A stretch of 52,729 nucleotides of DNA from Saprospira grandis DSM 2844 (GTDB lineage Bacteria; Bacteroidota; Bacteroidia; Chitinophagales; Saprospiraceae), in contig CAMDAB010000009.1 of the NCBI GenBank assembly GCA_945888475.1, positions 1-52,729 on the forward strand. The letters are read 5' to 3'. Position numbers and translations under genes: made by a program. Below are positions 42,236 to 51,401 of this stretch, in pieces. Every line of letters begins with the position of its first letter. Positions within the stretch are counted from its first letter, which is position 1. Under the pieces are notes generated by a model, which saw only the letters and a list, made by a program, of their open reading frames with translations, did not search any database and was not told where the DNA came from.

Positions 42236-43609
42236 ATGTCTGTATTCCCGGAGGCATTCAAAACACAGATGCAACAATTATTGGGTACTGAATCTGAGCG
42301 CTTTTTTAGGGCACTGGAATCTGAAAGCCCCGTTTCGATACGTTATAATCCGCTTAAAAACATAGGCTTGCCCACAGAGCTACAAAAAGTTCCTTGGGCA
42401 AGTTCTTCTTTTTATTTACCTGAAAGACCGCTTTTTACTGCCGATCCTCTATTTCATGCAGGTACTTATTATGTTCAGGAGGCTGCTTCCATGTTTTTGG
42501 AACAGGCGCTCACACAACATTGTAAATTATCCGAAAAGCTTCGAATACTGGATCTTTGTGCAGCCCCCGGAGGCAAAAGTACTTTAATCGCTTCGCTCAT
42601 GAAGGGAGATAGCCTTTTGGTTAGCAATGAAGTTATCCGCTCAAGAGCAAACATTCTTTCTGAAAACATTCAAAAATGGGGCAATGGAAATGTATGGGTT
42701 TCGAACAATGATCCATTGTATATTGCCAATGCCCTGTCTTCTTTCTTCGATATTGTTGTTGTTGATGCGCCATGTTCGGGAGAGGGCATGTTTCGTAAGG
42801 CTGCCAACAGCGTCGAAGAATGGTCGCCACAGGCTGTAAATCATTGTACACTGCGCCAACAGCGAATTCTTCATGATATTTGGGATACCCTAAGGCCAGG
42901 CGGAATTTTGATCTATAGCACCTGTACCTATAACCGGCATGAGAATGAGCACAACCTCACGAAATTCAAAGCGCAAAGCAATTTCGATTCGCTGAAATTG
43001 AGCCTTGATACTAGCTGGGGAGTAACCGAAACCTTAGAGAATGGCATTTATGGGTACCGCTTCTATCCTCATGTGAGCAAAGGTGAAGGTTTTTTTCTGA
43101 GTGTTTTAAAAAAATCGGGCGATAAGGATAGCGCTAATCCCAAAATCAGAAAGAACCTACTCACAAAAGCTACTAGCGATGCTGATTTTGTGAAAAGTTG
43201 GTTAAAAAATCCAGACCTTGAATTATTTAAAAGAAAAGAACTTATCCTTGCAGTACCCAAATCAATCAGCTATGAGGCTCAACTTATTGAATCGACCCTA
43301 AATATTGTGAGCGGAGCTGCCGAATTGGCCGAGCTCAACCGTAAAGGCTTCATCCCCTCGCCTGCTGCTGCATTATGGACTGGCCTGCAAAAGGAAGCGT
43401 TTGTGCAAAGCGAATTTGACAAGGAAAATACTTTGAAGTTTTTACATTTGGAAAACATCAAACCGGAACTGACCGAAAGCAAGGAAGGTTGGCAACTTAT
43501 AACGCACAATGGCATTGGATTGGGTTGGATAAAAAAACTCAGCAACAGAGTGAACAACTACTATCCTAAAGAGTGGCGAATTAGGATGCCATTAAATAAA
43601 CTCATATAA
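42236..43609 (+). CDS. RsmB/NOP2-family 23S/16S rRNA m5C methyltransferase (RsmF-like)
   Basis: A 457-residue SAM-dependent cytosine-C5 methyltransferase. The SAM motif is LDLCAAPGGKSTL, the catalytic region has VVDAPCSGEGMFRK (motif IV cysteine) and ILIYSTCTYNRHENE (motif VI cysteine), so both cysteines of the family are present. An N-terminal SIRYNPLKN segment and the C-terminal RNA-binding extension (LHLENIKPEL...LGWIKKL) match RsmF (16S C1407) more than RsmB. The exact target nucleotide cannot be read from sequence. Second gene after the universal stress protein. Confidence 0.83.
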   Translation: MSVFPEAFKTQMQQLLGTESERFFRALESESPVSIRYNPLKNIGLPTELQKVPWASSSFYLPERPLFTADPLFHAGTYYVQEAASMFLEQALTQHCKLSEKLRILDLCAAPGGKSTLIASLMKGDSLLVSNEVIRSRANILSENIQKWGNGNVWVSNNDPLYIANALSSFFDIVVVDAPCSGEGMFRKAANSVEEWSPQAVNHCTLRQQRILHDIWDTLRPGGILIYSTCTYNRHENEHNLTKFKAQSNFDSLKLSLDTSWGVTETLENGIYGYRFYPHVSKGEGFFLSVLKKSGDKDSANPKIRKNLLTKATSDADFVKSWLKNPDLELFKRKELILAVPKSISYEAQLIESTLNIVSGAAELAELNRKGFIPSPAAALWTGLQKEAFVQSEFDKENTLKFLHLENIKPELTESKEGWQLITHNGIGLGWIKKLSNRVNNYYPKEWRIRMPLNKLI

Positions 43610-43667
43610 TATTGAGTGGCAGACTCTATTTTTAGCACCAAAAGTTTACAAACTGTTAACAAAGACA

Positions 43668-43675
43668 TAATTTTG
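43668..43675 (+). promoter_or_regulatory. Candidate -7 element of the two-component operon
   Basis: TAATTTTG fits TAnnTTTG, 68 bases before the response-regulator ATG. No clear -33 TTG. Confidence 0.35.
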
Positions 43676-43743
43676 CAGACAAGATCATTATGCTTTATTT
43701 TGATAGCTTTGCATTGATTTTAAATCTAAGTTAACCAATTCCT

Positions 43744-44439
43744 ATGAAAGAGGCAAACGAATTCAAAATTCTGATCGCAGACGACGAACCCGATATTCTC
43801 GAATTTGTAAGCTATAATCTGGTAAAAGAGGGCTATCAGGTAAGTACAGCTAAAAATGGCGCAGAAGCCATTGAAATGGCAAAAAAAATTAAGCCGCACT
43901 TAATTCTACTCGACATCATGATGCCAGGACTCGATGGTGTAGAGGTCTGTAGGGAATTACGCGCTCATCCTGATTTTAAAAATACCATCATTGCCTTTCT
44001 GACCGCAAGAAGCGAAGATTATTCACAAATTGTAGGCTTTGAAGTTGGTGGCGATGATTATATTACCAAGCCAATTCGTCCAAGAGTGCTCACTAGTCGC
44101 ATTTCTGCCTTGTTAAGAAGATATAGCAATGCTCCAGCCGAAGGCGCAGATAAAGATATTATTAAAATATCCGACCTGATTATAGACAAAACAAAGGTTT
44201 TGGTTTTTAAAGATGGAACTGAAATTGTACTTGCTAAAAAAGAGTTTGAATTACTATTTCTCTTGGCATCGAAACCCGGAAAAGTCTTCACCCGTGAGGA
44301 AATTTTCAAAGTAATTTGGGGGAACGATGTTATTGTAGGCAACAGAACAATAGATGTACATATTCGCAAAATCAGGGAAAAAGTTGGAGAAGATTACATT
44401 AAAACAATAAAAGGAATAGGTTATAAATTCGAGATTTAG
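43744..44439 (+). CDS. OmpR/PhoB-family response regulator
   Basis: A 231-residue DNA-binding regulator. The receiver has the acidic pocket ADDEPD (13-15), phospho-acceptor D57 in LLDIMMPGLDG, FLTARSE and the lysine in DYITKPIRP. The C-terminal winged helix has the ISDLIIDKTKVLVFKDG strands, LAKKEFELLFLLAS and the recognition-helix region VGNRTIDVHIRKIREKVG, ending IKTIKGIGYKFEI. This wording is closest to PhoB/PhoP-like regulators; the target genes are unknown. The cognate kinase follows after about 95 bases that contain a terminator-like hairpin. Confidence 0.9.
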   Translation: MKEANEFKILIADDEPDILEFVSYNLVKEGYQVSTAKNGAEAIEMAKKIKPHLILLDIMMPGLDGVEVCRELRAHPDFKNTIIAFLTARSEDYSQIVGFEVGGDDYITKPIRPRVLTSRISALLRRYSNAPAEGADKDIIKISDLIIDKTKVLVFKDGTEIVLAKKEFELLFLLASKPGKVFTREEIFKVIWGNDVIVGNRTIDVHIRKIREKVGEDYIKTIKGIGYKFEI

Positions 44440-44484
44440 TGAATTAATATTGGATTCCTTTAATAGAAAAATAATTTTTGTAAA

Positions 44485-44519
44485 TTAGCCGCGGCTCTAG
44501 CTACGGCTAATTTTTTTTT
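44485..44519 (+). terminator. Terminator/attenuator between response regulator and kinase
   Basis: TTAGCCGCGGCT and AGCTACGGCTAA pair (one mismatch, one G-T) round a CT loop and are followed by a run of T. It has the form of an intrinsic terminator and ends 17 bases before the kinase ATG. Confidence 0.75.
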
Positions 44520-44535
44520 AACTTAATCCGATTTT

Positions 44536-45618
44536 ATGATTCTGATTTCACCAAAGAATCCAACTCCTCAACTTCTGGCCTTTATTACAGCGCTTAATCA
44601 ATCGGTTGCAGTATTGATTGCGCTGTCGATTCTGAAAATTGTATTACCTGCTTCAATTGAATGGTGGACCATAGGGCTTGTATTTGTATTGCAACTTGTT
44701 TTTTCAACACTGTTTTTCGGTGAAGCACTCAAAAGATTCATTTACAATAAAGTGAAGCTGATTTACAAATCAATACACAGCTTAAAAGCCCCCAAGAGCA
44801 GTCCCCCTATACAAGTAAATATCAATACGCATATTATGGATAAGGTTGAAAAAGAAGTGACTGAATGGGCAAAAGACTGGTCGAAAGAGATTAAATACAT
44901 GAAAAAAACCGAGCAGTTCCGTAAAGAATTTATCGATAATGTTTCTCATGAGTTAAAAACACCTATCTTCAACATCCAGGGTTATTTGTATACTTTGATT
45001 GAAGGTGCAATGGAAGACCCTGAAATTGCTGAAAAATATTTACAGCGTGCTATTGATAATGTAGATCGTATTGCCGAAATCGTACAAGAACTGAATCAGA
45101 TTTCAAAATTTGAAACAGGAGGCATTCAATTAGACATCAAACCTTTCAATGTACATGACCTTGTAGAGGATGTAATCTCGGATATGGAAATAAGCGCGCA
45201 GCGTAAAAAAATAAATCTGGAACTGAAAGACAATGCGCACAAACCTTATTGGGTAAATGCTGATAGGGAAATGATTCGTCAGGTAATAGTTAATCTGGTT
45301 TCGAACTCTATAAAATATGGACGTGAAAACGGAAAAACGCTGATCGGGTTTTACGACCTAGACAAAAATATCCTGGTTGAGGTGTCGGATACCGGTAAGG
45401 GAATTTCTCAGGAACACCTTCCCCGCCTTTTCGAAAGGTTTTACAGGGTAGATAAAGGAAGGTCAAGAGATGAAGGCGGTACCGGACTTGGACTTTCGAT
45501 TGTTAAACACATCATTGAAGCACATAATCAAACCATCAATGTAAGAAGCCGTGTCGACGTAGGTTCTACTTTCGGATTCACCCTTGAGAAAGCTAAAAAA
45601 CAAGAAAAAACGATATAA
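44536..45618 (+). CDS. Sensor histidine kinase (PhoR-like)
   Basis: A 360-residue kinase with two membrane helices near the N-terminus (about residues 16-36 and 44-62) and almost no periplasmic domain between them, so it probably senses a membrane or cytoplasmic signal. A coiled linker (about 90-130) precedes the HisKA domain, with phospho-acceptor H138 in FIDNVSHELKTP. The ATPase domain has VNLVSNSIKYG (N box), VSDTGKGIS (G1), FERFYRVDKG (F) and GGTGLGLSIVKHI (G2). It pairs with the upstream regulator; its stop overlaps the next gene by one base. Confidence 0.9.
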   Translation: MILISPKNPTPQLLAFITALNQSVAVLIALSILKIVLPASIEWWTIGLVFVLQLVFSTLFFGEALKRFIYNKVKLIYKSIHSLKAPKSSPPIQVNINTHIMDKVEKEVTEWAKDWSKEIKYMKKTEQFRKEFIDNVSHELKTPIFNIQGYLYTLIEGAMEDPEIAEKYLQRAIDNVDRIAEIVQELNQISKFETGGIQLDIKPFNVHDLVEDVISDMEISAQRKKINLELKDNAHKPYWVNADREMIRQVIVNLVSNSIKYGRENGKTLIGFYDLDKNILVEVSDTGKGISQEHLPRLFERFYRVDKGRSRDEGGTGLGLSIVKHIIEAHNQTINVRSRVDVGSTFGFTLEKAKKQEKTI

Positions 45619-46298
45619 TGATCGATATATTATTACCAGTATTAGCCGTTGCAATGCTTATTTTCATACTGTCAGGCACTTTCTACCTGGCTAAATTGGC
45701 AAGGAAAAGGGTTGAAAACAATTTAAAAGAACTTGGGCAAAGGCTTGGATTGAATTTTATTGAACCCGAAAAAAACTTTTGGAAAACCTTAGCTAACTTA
45801 AACCATTCAGAATTGCATGGTAAAATATCAGGTCACCCTATTAAAGTACATATAACCATCAGAGGTAGCGGAAAAAGTAAAGTTCATTATATATAATTTG
45901 ATTTGGAACTAAGTACCAATCATAAAAACAATATCAAAATATTCCACGAAGGTTTTTTCAGAAAAATAGGCAAAAAATTGGGCCTGCAAAAAGATGTTGA
46001 TATTCATGATGAAGAATTTGACCGTCTATATATTATTAAAACAGATAGTCCTGGTTTTGCAAGAGCTATATTTTCGGATAATATCCTTAAAGAAAAAATG
46101 ATTGATAATTATAGATTGATGAACAATGCCCAAATAGGTTTTAATCACAATAGCATTCATTTCGAAGCTATTAATAATTTTTATTACAAAAAAGAAGTTG
46201 ATAGACTGGAAGAGCTTATCAGAATGGCTCTACTACTTGCTAAAAAACTGCAGCAAATTGATAACAAACATTTCGACGATGGAAGTTTTAACTTATAA
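45618..46298 (+). pseudogene. Membrane-anchored protein split by one in-frame stop (paralogue of the next gene)
   Basis: An ATG overlapping the kinase stop (TAATG) opens a frame with an N-terminal membrane helix (ILLPVLAVAMLIFILSGTFYLA) that meets TAA at 45894-45896, then continues in the same frame (FDLELSTNHKNN ...) to 46298. Joined, about 226 codons give a protein aligning with the intact paralogue at 46352: helix, basic stop-transfer region, LGQRLGLNF / LNENLQLSF, and the strand before the stop. The stop replaces a single codon. So this is a recently inactivated copy, or a read-through or sequencing artefact. Function unknown; no named family is recognised. Confidence 0.6.
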
Positions 46299-46351
46299 TT
46301 TGCACAAAATCAAAACCAATTCCCAAAATTGATGTTTTTTAAATAAAAAAG

Positions 46352-46969
46352 ATGTCAATTGTAATTCCTGTGATACTGATAGCACTATTGCTAATCCCTG
46401 CTTTGGCGTTGAGCAGCCGTTTTGAAAAGAAAAGATTTTTGGCTCTTGAAGATGCCATGCAAGTACTGAATGAAAATCTTCAGCTCTCTTTTAAAAAACC
46501 GGAATTAAAATTTCTTCCAACTGAATTTCCTTCTCTCAAAGGGACATACAAAGGTTTTGAATTGGCCATCTTTATCGAAACTACCCACAAAAACAAGTGC
46601 CTGGTTATTGAACTTGACCTAGGTCAAACCGAGGATTTTAGCTTTACGCTCAGGGAACAGACTTCGCTCGATAATATTGGAATACTGGCGGGTGAAAAAG
46701 ATATCGAAACAAAAGATAAGGTCTTCGACCGCAAATTTTTTGTCAGTTCAAATCTACCTGATAAAATGATTCAAATACTGAATGAAAATTGCAGACAATT
46801 TGCGCTGCAGCATTATGTTATTTTCGAAAAGGGAATCATTACACTTGAAAAAGGCAAACTGCAATACAAGCATTACAGTCCGATATTTGTATTGAATAAC
46901 AAGGACAAAACGCTTAACATTGTTGATTTTTTAGACGTTTTGGAAGAAAACATTCGCGCTAAAAACTAA
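46352..46969 (+). CDS. Membrane-anchored protein of unknown function
   Basis: A 205-residue protein: an N-terminal membrane helix (SIVIPVILIALLLIPALAL), a basic linker (RFEKKRF), and a soluble domain of alternating strands (KGFELAIFIETTH, KCLVIELDLGQ, FVSSNLPDKMIQIL). It is an intact paralogue of the broken gene upstream, 53 bases away, and both follow the histidine kinase, so the four genes probably form one unit. A role in signalling at the membrane is possible but not shown. It ends eight bases from the convergent DUF1501 gene. Confidence 0.6.
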   Translation: MSIVIPVILIALLLIPALALSSRFEKKRFLALEDAMQVLNENLQLSFKKPELKFLPTEFPSLKGTYKGFELAIFIETTHKNKCLVIELDLGQTEDFSFTLREQTSLDNIGILAGEKDIETKDKVFDRKFFVSSNLPDKMIQILNENCRQFALQHYVIFEKGIITLEKGKLQYKHYSPIFVLNNKDKTLNIVDFLDVLEENIRAKN

Positions 46970-46977
46970 ATATGAAT

Positions 46978-48147
46978 TTAGAAAATTCCACTCAATACCT
47001 CATTTTTGATATTAATCCTTGTAGGATCGAAGCTAAATTTAGTTTTTAACAAGGTGGCATAAACGCTTCTAAAATCGGTATTAAAGATAAGATCTCCTTG
47101 TTCTAATTTAGACAAATCAGGATTTTTGCCATAAACTATCCCATTATTGTTTCCCCCAATTATTATCATAGGACCAGCAGTTCCATGGTCGGTTCCTGTT
47201 CCATTCTCTTTTACCCTTCTGCCAAACTCTGAAAAAACAACTATCGTAACTCTATTCAGTATATTGTTATTTTTCAAGTCATTATAAAAAGAAAATAAAG
47301 CATCATTCAAAATGCTCAACTGTTTGTGGTGTTGCTGCAATTGGTTTTTATGCGTATCGAATCCACCTAAAGAAGTATAATAGATTTTAGAATTCAATCC
47401 GCCTTTTATTAATTTAGCCATCCATGACAAGTTTTTAGATAAAACATCATCAGCATAGGATTCATTATTAGTTTTTGATTTTGAAAGCGCTTTATTAATT
47501 TCTCCCATACCTTCAAATGAAGCATATTGAAGTTTTCTCACAAAATCCAGTTGTGGATTAGACGATTCATTTAGCTCAGCTTCCGAAATGTCATACATTT
47601 TTAGCTTGTCAAAATCTTTGATGGTTAAGGCATTAGCTTCTTTAGACTTAATCGCCAAATTATCAATATTATCTATATTCAAAGATGGTAAATTTTCATC
47701 CTTACATTGAATGTCTAAAAATCTTCCCAACCAACCATAATCAACATATTGATTGCTGTTTGAGGCCGTTTGCCATATTTCCTGGCTTCTGAAATGAGAC
47801 CGATTTGGATTTGGATAACCCACATTTTGTATAATACTTAGGTTTCCTTCCTGAGAAATTTTAGCTAAGTCTTTGAGTGCAGGATGAAATCCAAGATCAT
47901 TTATAGCGTTGATTAGTTCCTTTTTAGGAATGCCAATTTGAGATCTGTATTGATAATACAAAGGGTCTTCAAATGGGATAAAAGTGTTCAGTCCATCGTT
48001 TCCACCATTTAATTGCACAAAAACCAAAATATTATCTTGACCATCGTCCATACCCAAAAATAAATTTTGGGCTGTTAGGAAGTTGGGCAAGAGCAGTAAA
48101 GATCCTGTACCTGTGGCGCATAGTTTGAGAAAATTCCTTCTTTCCAT
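46978..48147 (-). CDS. DUF1501 family exported protein
   Basis: A 389-residue protein with a signal opening MERRNFLKLCATGTG, resembling a Tat signal but with only RR-NFLK as the twin-arginine motif. The body has the DUF1501 hallmarks VFVQLNGGNDGLNTFIP, SHFRSQEIWQ, and TIVVFSEFGRRVKENGTGTDHGTAGPMIIIGG, related to the sulfatase/alkaline phosphatase superfamily. Function is unknown. It follows the DUF1800 gene by three bases; the two families are widely found paired, and their products are thought to act together outside the cytoplasm. Confidence 0.85.
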   Translation of the reverse strand: MERRNFLKLCATGTGSLLLLPNFLTAQNLFLGMDDGQDNILVFVQLNGGNDGLNTFIPFEDPLYYQYRSQIGIPKKELINAINDLGFHPALKDLAKISQEGNLSIIQNVGYPNPNRSHFRSQEIWQTASNSNQYVDYGWLGRFLDIQCKDENLPSLNIDNIDNLAIKSKEANALTIKDFDKLKMYDISEAELNESSNPQLDFVRKLQYASFEGMGEINKALSKSKTNNESYADDVLSKNLSWMAKLIKGGLNSKIYYTSLGGFDTHKNQLQQHHKQLSILNDALFSFYNDLKNNNILNRVTIVVFSEFGRRVKENGTGTDHGTAGPMIIIGGNNNGIVYGKNPDLSKLEQGDLIFNTDFRSVYATLLKTKFSFDPTRINIKNEVLSGIF

Positions 48148-48150
48148 GTG

Positions 48151-49536
48151 TTAAATTATTTGAAATTCGGGTGTTTTGGCTAAATATTGATAAACACTTA
48201 AAAGGCTTTTTTGAGCATTTTCTGCTCTGGGATCAAAGTCATATTTCAATAATTGATTTAAGGCTGATATCAATTCCTCATTGGTTTCAAAAATCATCTT
48301 TTCACAAAATTCATCCAATATCGCTTTGGCATTACTCATATTTTCGAGTTTTATTCTGGGTTGAAATAAAATTTCGCCAGCATCAATTTTCTCTAATCGC
48401 TTATTTAAAACTTTTTGGAATTTTAAATTTCCGTCTATTACAAAATCTATAAACTGATTTCTATCGGCATAAATCTGTGAACTAAGCCATCCTCTGCCTC
48501 CTGTCCAACCCTTTACATTTTGTTGGTCATAAATATCCATTGCCTGATTTTTTAAAACAATTGATAAAAAACTGTAATTAGGCTTTAATCCTAAATCATG
48601 ATGTATCTGTAGAATATATGTAAGAGGATTCTTAATTTGATTTCCTCCATGAGGATTTTGACATTCTTCCGTAAAAAGATATTTGAAAAATGGTTTTAAC
48701 TCAAAATTATTTAGTTTTAAATAATCACCATATTTCACAATTAGTGCCTTTGAAGGATTATCATAAAAAAACCATTTGAGTAGTTTTTCTGTAATAAAAT
48801 AGGCCGTATTTGATTGTTCAAAAATAATATCAATTACATCATCAATCTTATAATTACCCGACTTTCCAAAAACAGTTTTAGTAGAATTATCCATCAAGAC
48901 AAGACGATATTTGCCTTTTTCCTCACCAAAAGTTAGACCTGCTAATGAAAGTGCTGTATTTTTAATATCGTCTTCTGAATAATTACCTTCACCCAAAGTA
49001 AAGAGTTCGAGCAGTTCTCTGGCTAAATTTTCATTGATTTTTTCTTTTTTATTTTGCTGATTATCCAAGTATTTAATCATCGCATTAGAGTAGATTATTT
49101 CTCTTAGCAGCGTCTTGTAATTTCCTAATGCAAATTTATTAATTGTTTCGTAATACTTAAAAATCCAAAAGGGGACTTTAACAGATTTCAATGTAACCAC
49201 AAAATGGTTTTGAAAAAAAAGATTGATTTTTTCAAGCAAGGGAAATTCACTTTCATTGCAACGCTGAATAATGTAGGCCTTCCAAGCCATTCCCATTTTA
49301 TTTATATCTTTATTAGCTTGATTAGCATTTACCCCATTAGAATTTTTAGCATTTTGTCTGATTGTCTGAAACTCAGATAAACTTTTTGGTCCCTCAGCAA
49401 TAAAAGAGGGCATATCTAAAGTAACTGATTTATCCAATTGGTTACTGATATATTTAGAAATACCCATAGATTGAATATCTTTTGCTGCTTTGGTTGAAAA
49501 ACCTAAGCGCAATGCATTGAGGTGGGATAAAAGCAT
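48151..49536 (-). CDS. DUF1800 family protein
   Basis: A 461-residue protein. The opening LSHLNALRLGFSTKAAKDI corresponds to the usual L-x-RxGFG start, and ENLARELLELFTLGEGNYSEDDI is the most conserved DUF1800 segment. The remaining helices (LLREIIYSNAMIKYLDN, GWTGGRGWL) also match. No signal peptide is obvious at the chosen ATG; members of the family vary in this. Upstream partner of the DUF1501 gene in a two-gene operon. The biochemical activity is unknown. Confidence 0.85.
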   Translation of the reverse strand: MLLSHLNALRLGFSTKAAKDIQSMGISKYISNQLDKSVTLDMPSFIAEGPKSLSEFQTIRQNAKNSNGVNANQANKDINKMGMAWKAYIIQRCNESEFPLLEKINLFFQNHFVVTLKSVKVPFWIFKYYETINKFALGNYKTLLREIIYSNAMIKYLDNQQNKKEKINENLARELLELFTLGEGNYSEDDIKNTALSLAGLTFGEEKGKYRLVLMDNSTKTVFGKSGNYKIDDVIDIIFEQSNTAYFITEKLLKWFFYDNPSKALIVKYGDYLKLNNFELKPFFKYLFTEECQNPHGGNQIKNPLTYILQIHHDLGLKPNYSFLSIVLKNQAMDIYDQQNVKGWTGGRGWLSSQIYADRNQFIDFVIDGNLKFQKVLNKRLEKIDAGEILFQPRIKLENMSNAKAILDEFCEKMIFETNEELISALNQLLKYDFDPRAENAQKSLLSVYQYLAKTPEFQII

Positions 49537-49734
49537 AGTATAAATATTTATAAATCTAATGTCATTTCATGAAATATGAGGTACAAACTTATATTCAACA
49601 TTATAATACCTTTTAAAAAGTTTGTATAAGGTAAAATTTAAATTATTTGAAATTTTGACTTCGGAACAATCAAAAGGTTTAATATCTAGTCAAAGAAATA
49701 GTTTAACACCTGTTTTATTTGCATCAAAATATCA

Positions 49735-50850
49735 CTAAAACCAAACTGTAAAATTACCAATTAGCCAGCTACTCCAAAAACTTGGATCCCCTGCCCTATC
49801 TTTAAAAGCTTCATCAAGTGAATAAAATTGCCGACCTTCCAATCGGAACATGGCATTTTTAAAAAGGTTTAGATTGAAACATAGGCCGCCACTCATGGTA
49901 CGGAAGCCAGACAATGGATTGTTGATATTTGTAATCTGAACAGCATTGTCATCATTAAAATATTCTATTCGCCCCGAGACTGATATGTTTTTCGAAAAGC
50001 GGTAACGGCCAATAACATTAGCCTGCCACCAGATTGGACTCTTTTGAAAACTGATGTTATTGCGCTGTTGAATACCAATGTATGCACAGGAAGTAAGTGA
50101 AAACCTACCATCGGGATTGTGAATCCAGTAAATATCAGTAAAATAGCGCATGCGGTTTTCGGGGGTGGCTACACTTCGTTCATCACCGATATAAATATCC
50201 CAGTTGATCAGGTTTTTATCATCCGGACGAAACTCAAGCTGAGTACCCAAAGATTTTCCTTTGTTTTGGTCCTGAATCTGCTGCCAGCCATTTAGAAGAT
50301 AAACATAGAGATTCCACTTATTATTAAGCGGAAGAGATAGTTTTGCGCCAGCTAAATAATATGGCACATACTCGGGTGCAAGACTGCGCGTGTACATGAG
50401 ATGATCACGGCTCACACAGCTTTCATTGGTATATGGTGAGCCAAAAATGCCAAAATCTAGCCATATATCCTTTTTCTTTGTCAGTTTCACACCTGCATTT
50501 GCTTCAACTAGAAACCTTAAAGCGCCCGGCTCTGCGGCATAGTTGGCATTCATATAGGTACCAAAACCTGGAGCAATGCGGGCACGCAATCGTTCATTAT
50601 TATATCTGAGATCCAGAAAAGCCAGATTTATATTTGCTTCATTATGTCTGGCCATAGATACAAAATAAGGCAGATTGCCATCCTCAGGTTGATTAAAGTT
50701 AAAACCGTAGTATGTATCGATATACCCACCAATACTAATGTTGCCGAGTTTATTTCCGCTTAAAGTATCGGTTGTTCCTGTATTCACAACCTGTGAGATT
50801 GCCTGATTCAAAAGCAATAAAGCAAAAATGATTACAAAAGCTAGTTTCAT
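49735..50850 (-). CDS. Outer-membrane porin-like beta-barrel protein
   Basis: A 371-residue protein with a signal peptide (MKLAFVIIFALLLLNQAIS). The mature chain begins NISIGGYIDTYYGFNFNQP and shows regular amphipathic strands with aromatic girdles (LNLAFLD-like, RFLVEANAGVKLTKKKDIWLDFGIFG, WNLYVYLLNGWQQI, WWQANVIGRYRFSKNISVSGRIEYF), ending LIGNFTVWF with the C-terminal aromatic typical of outer-membrane barrels. It matches the Bacteroidota porins of the BBP2/OmpL-like group. Substrate is unknown. Monocistronic; about 200 bases of nothing recognisable separate it from the DUF1800 gene. Confidence 0.78.
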   Translation of the reverse strand: MKLAFVIIFALLLLNQAISQVVNTGTTDTLSGNKLGNISIGGYIDTYYGFNFNQPEDGNLPYFVSMARHNEANINLAFLDLRYNNERLRARIAPGFGTYMNANYAAEPGALRFLVEANAGVKLTKKKDIWLDFGIFGSPYTNESCVSRDHLMYTRSLAPEYVPYYLAGAKLSLPLNNKWNLYVYLLNGWQQIQDQNKGKSLGTQLEFRPDDKNLINWDIYIGDERSVATPENRMRYFTDIYWIHNPDGRFSLTSCAYIGIQQRNNISFQKSPIWWQANVIGRYRFSKNISVSGRIEYFNDDNAVQITNINNPLSGFRTMSGGLCFNLNLFKNAMFRLEGRQFYSLDEAFKDRAGDPSFWSSWLIGNFTVWF

Positions 50851-50939
50851 GAATTTTGATGATTTAATACAAAAATATGGATTTAAAAATCATTGCAAAG
50901 CAAGTTTAAAATTTCGATTGGGATTTTTATTAACTTTGT

Positions 50940-51400
50940 GTTCGTTGGCCGTTATTTGTTGTTCGTTATTCGTTGTTCGTTGTTCGTTGTTTGTTAATCG
51001 TTGCTTGTTATTTGTTATTCGTTATTCGTTATTCGTTATTCGTTGTTAGTTATAATGTCTTGAGTCTAGCGTCTTAAAGTCTGAAGTCTATATATTATTC
51101 GTTATTCGTTGTTTGTTAATTGTTAATTGTCTAGTGTCTAGCGTCTTATAGTCTGTTGTCTAAAAAGATAATCGTTGTTCGTTGTTTGTTAATAGTTGTT
51201 CGTTGTTCGTTAATCGTTAATCGTTGGCTTCGCGGAACTCCGTTTCTTGATACTTGATGCGCTTCGCGGAACTTCGTTTCTTGATACTTGATACTTGATA
51301 CTTGATACTTGATACTTGATACTTGATGCGCTTCGCGGAACTTCGTTTCTTGGTACCTGATACTCAAATGCTCAAATTGCCTAATTCTCAAATTAAACCA
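50940..51400. repeat. Short-word intergenic repeat region
   Basis: No gene is seen. The stretch is made of blocks of near-repeated words: CGTTGTTCGTTATTCGTT tracts (50943-51047 and 51170-51225), GTCTAGCGTCTTA words (51057-51165), three copies of GCTTCGCGGAACTTCGTTTC or its variant (51227, 51261, 51330), a heptamer tract TTGATAC (51281-51322, six units), and CTCAAATT words at the end (51364-51395). The GTCTAGCGTCT words match those before the gene at 5593, and the CAAATT words match the tRNA spacers. Confidence 0.85.
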
Positions 51401-51401
51401 T

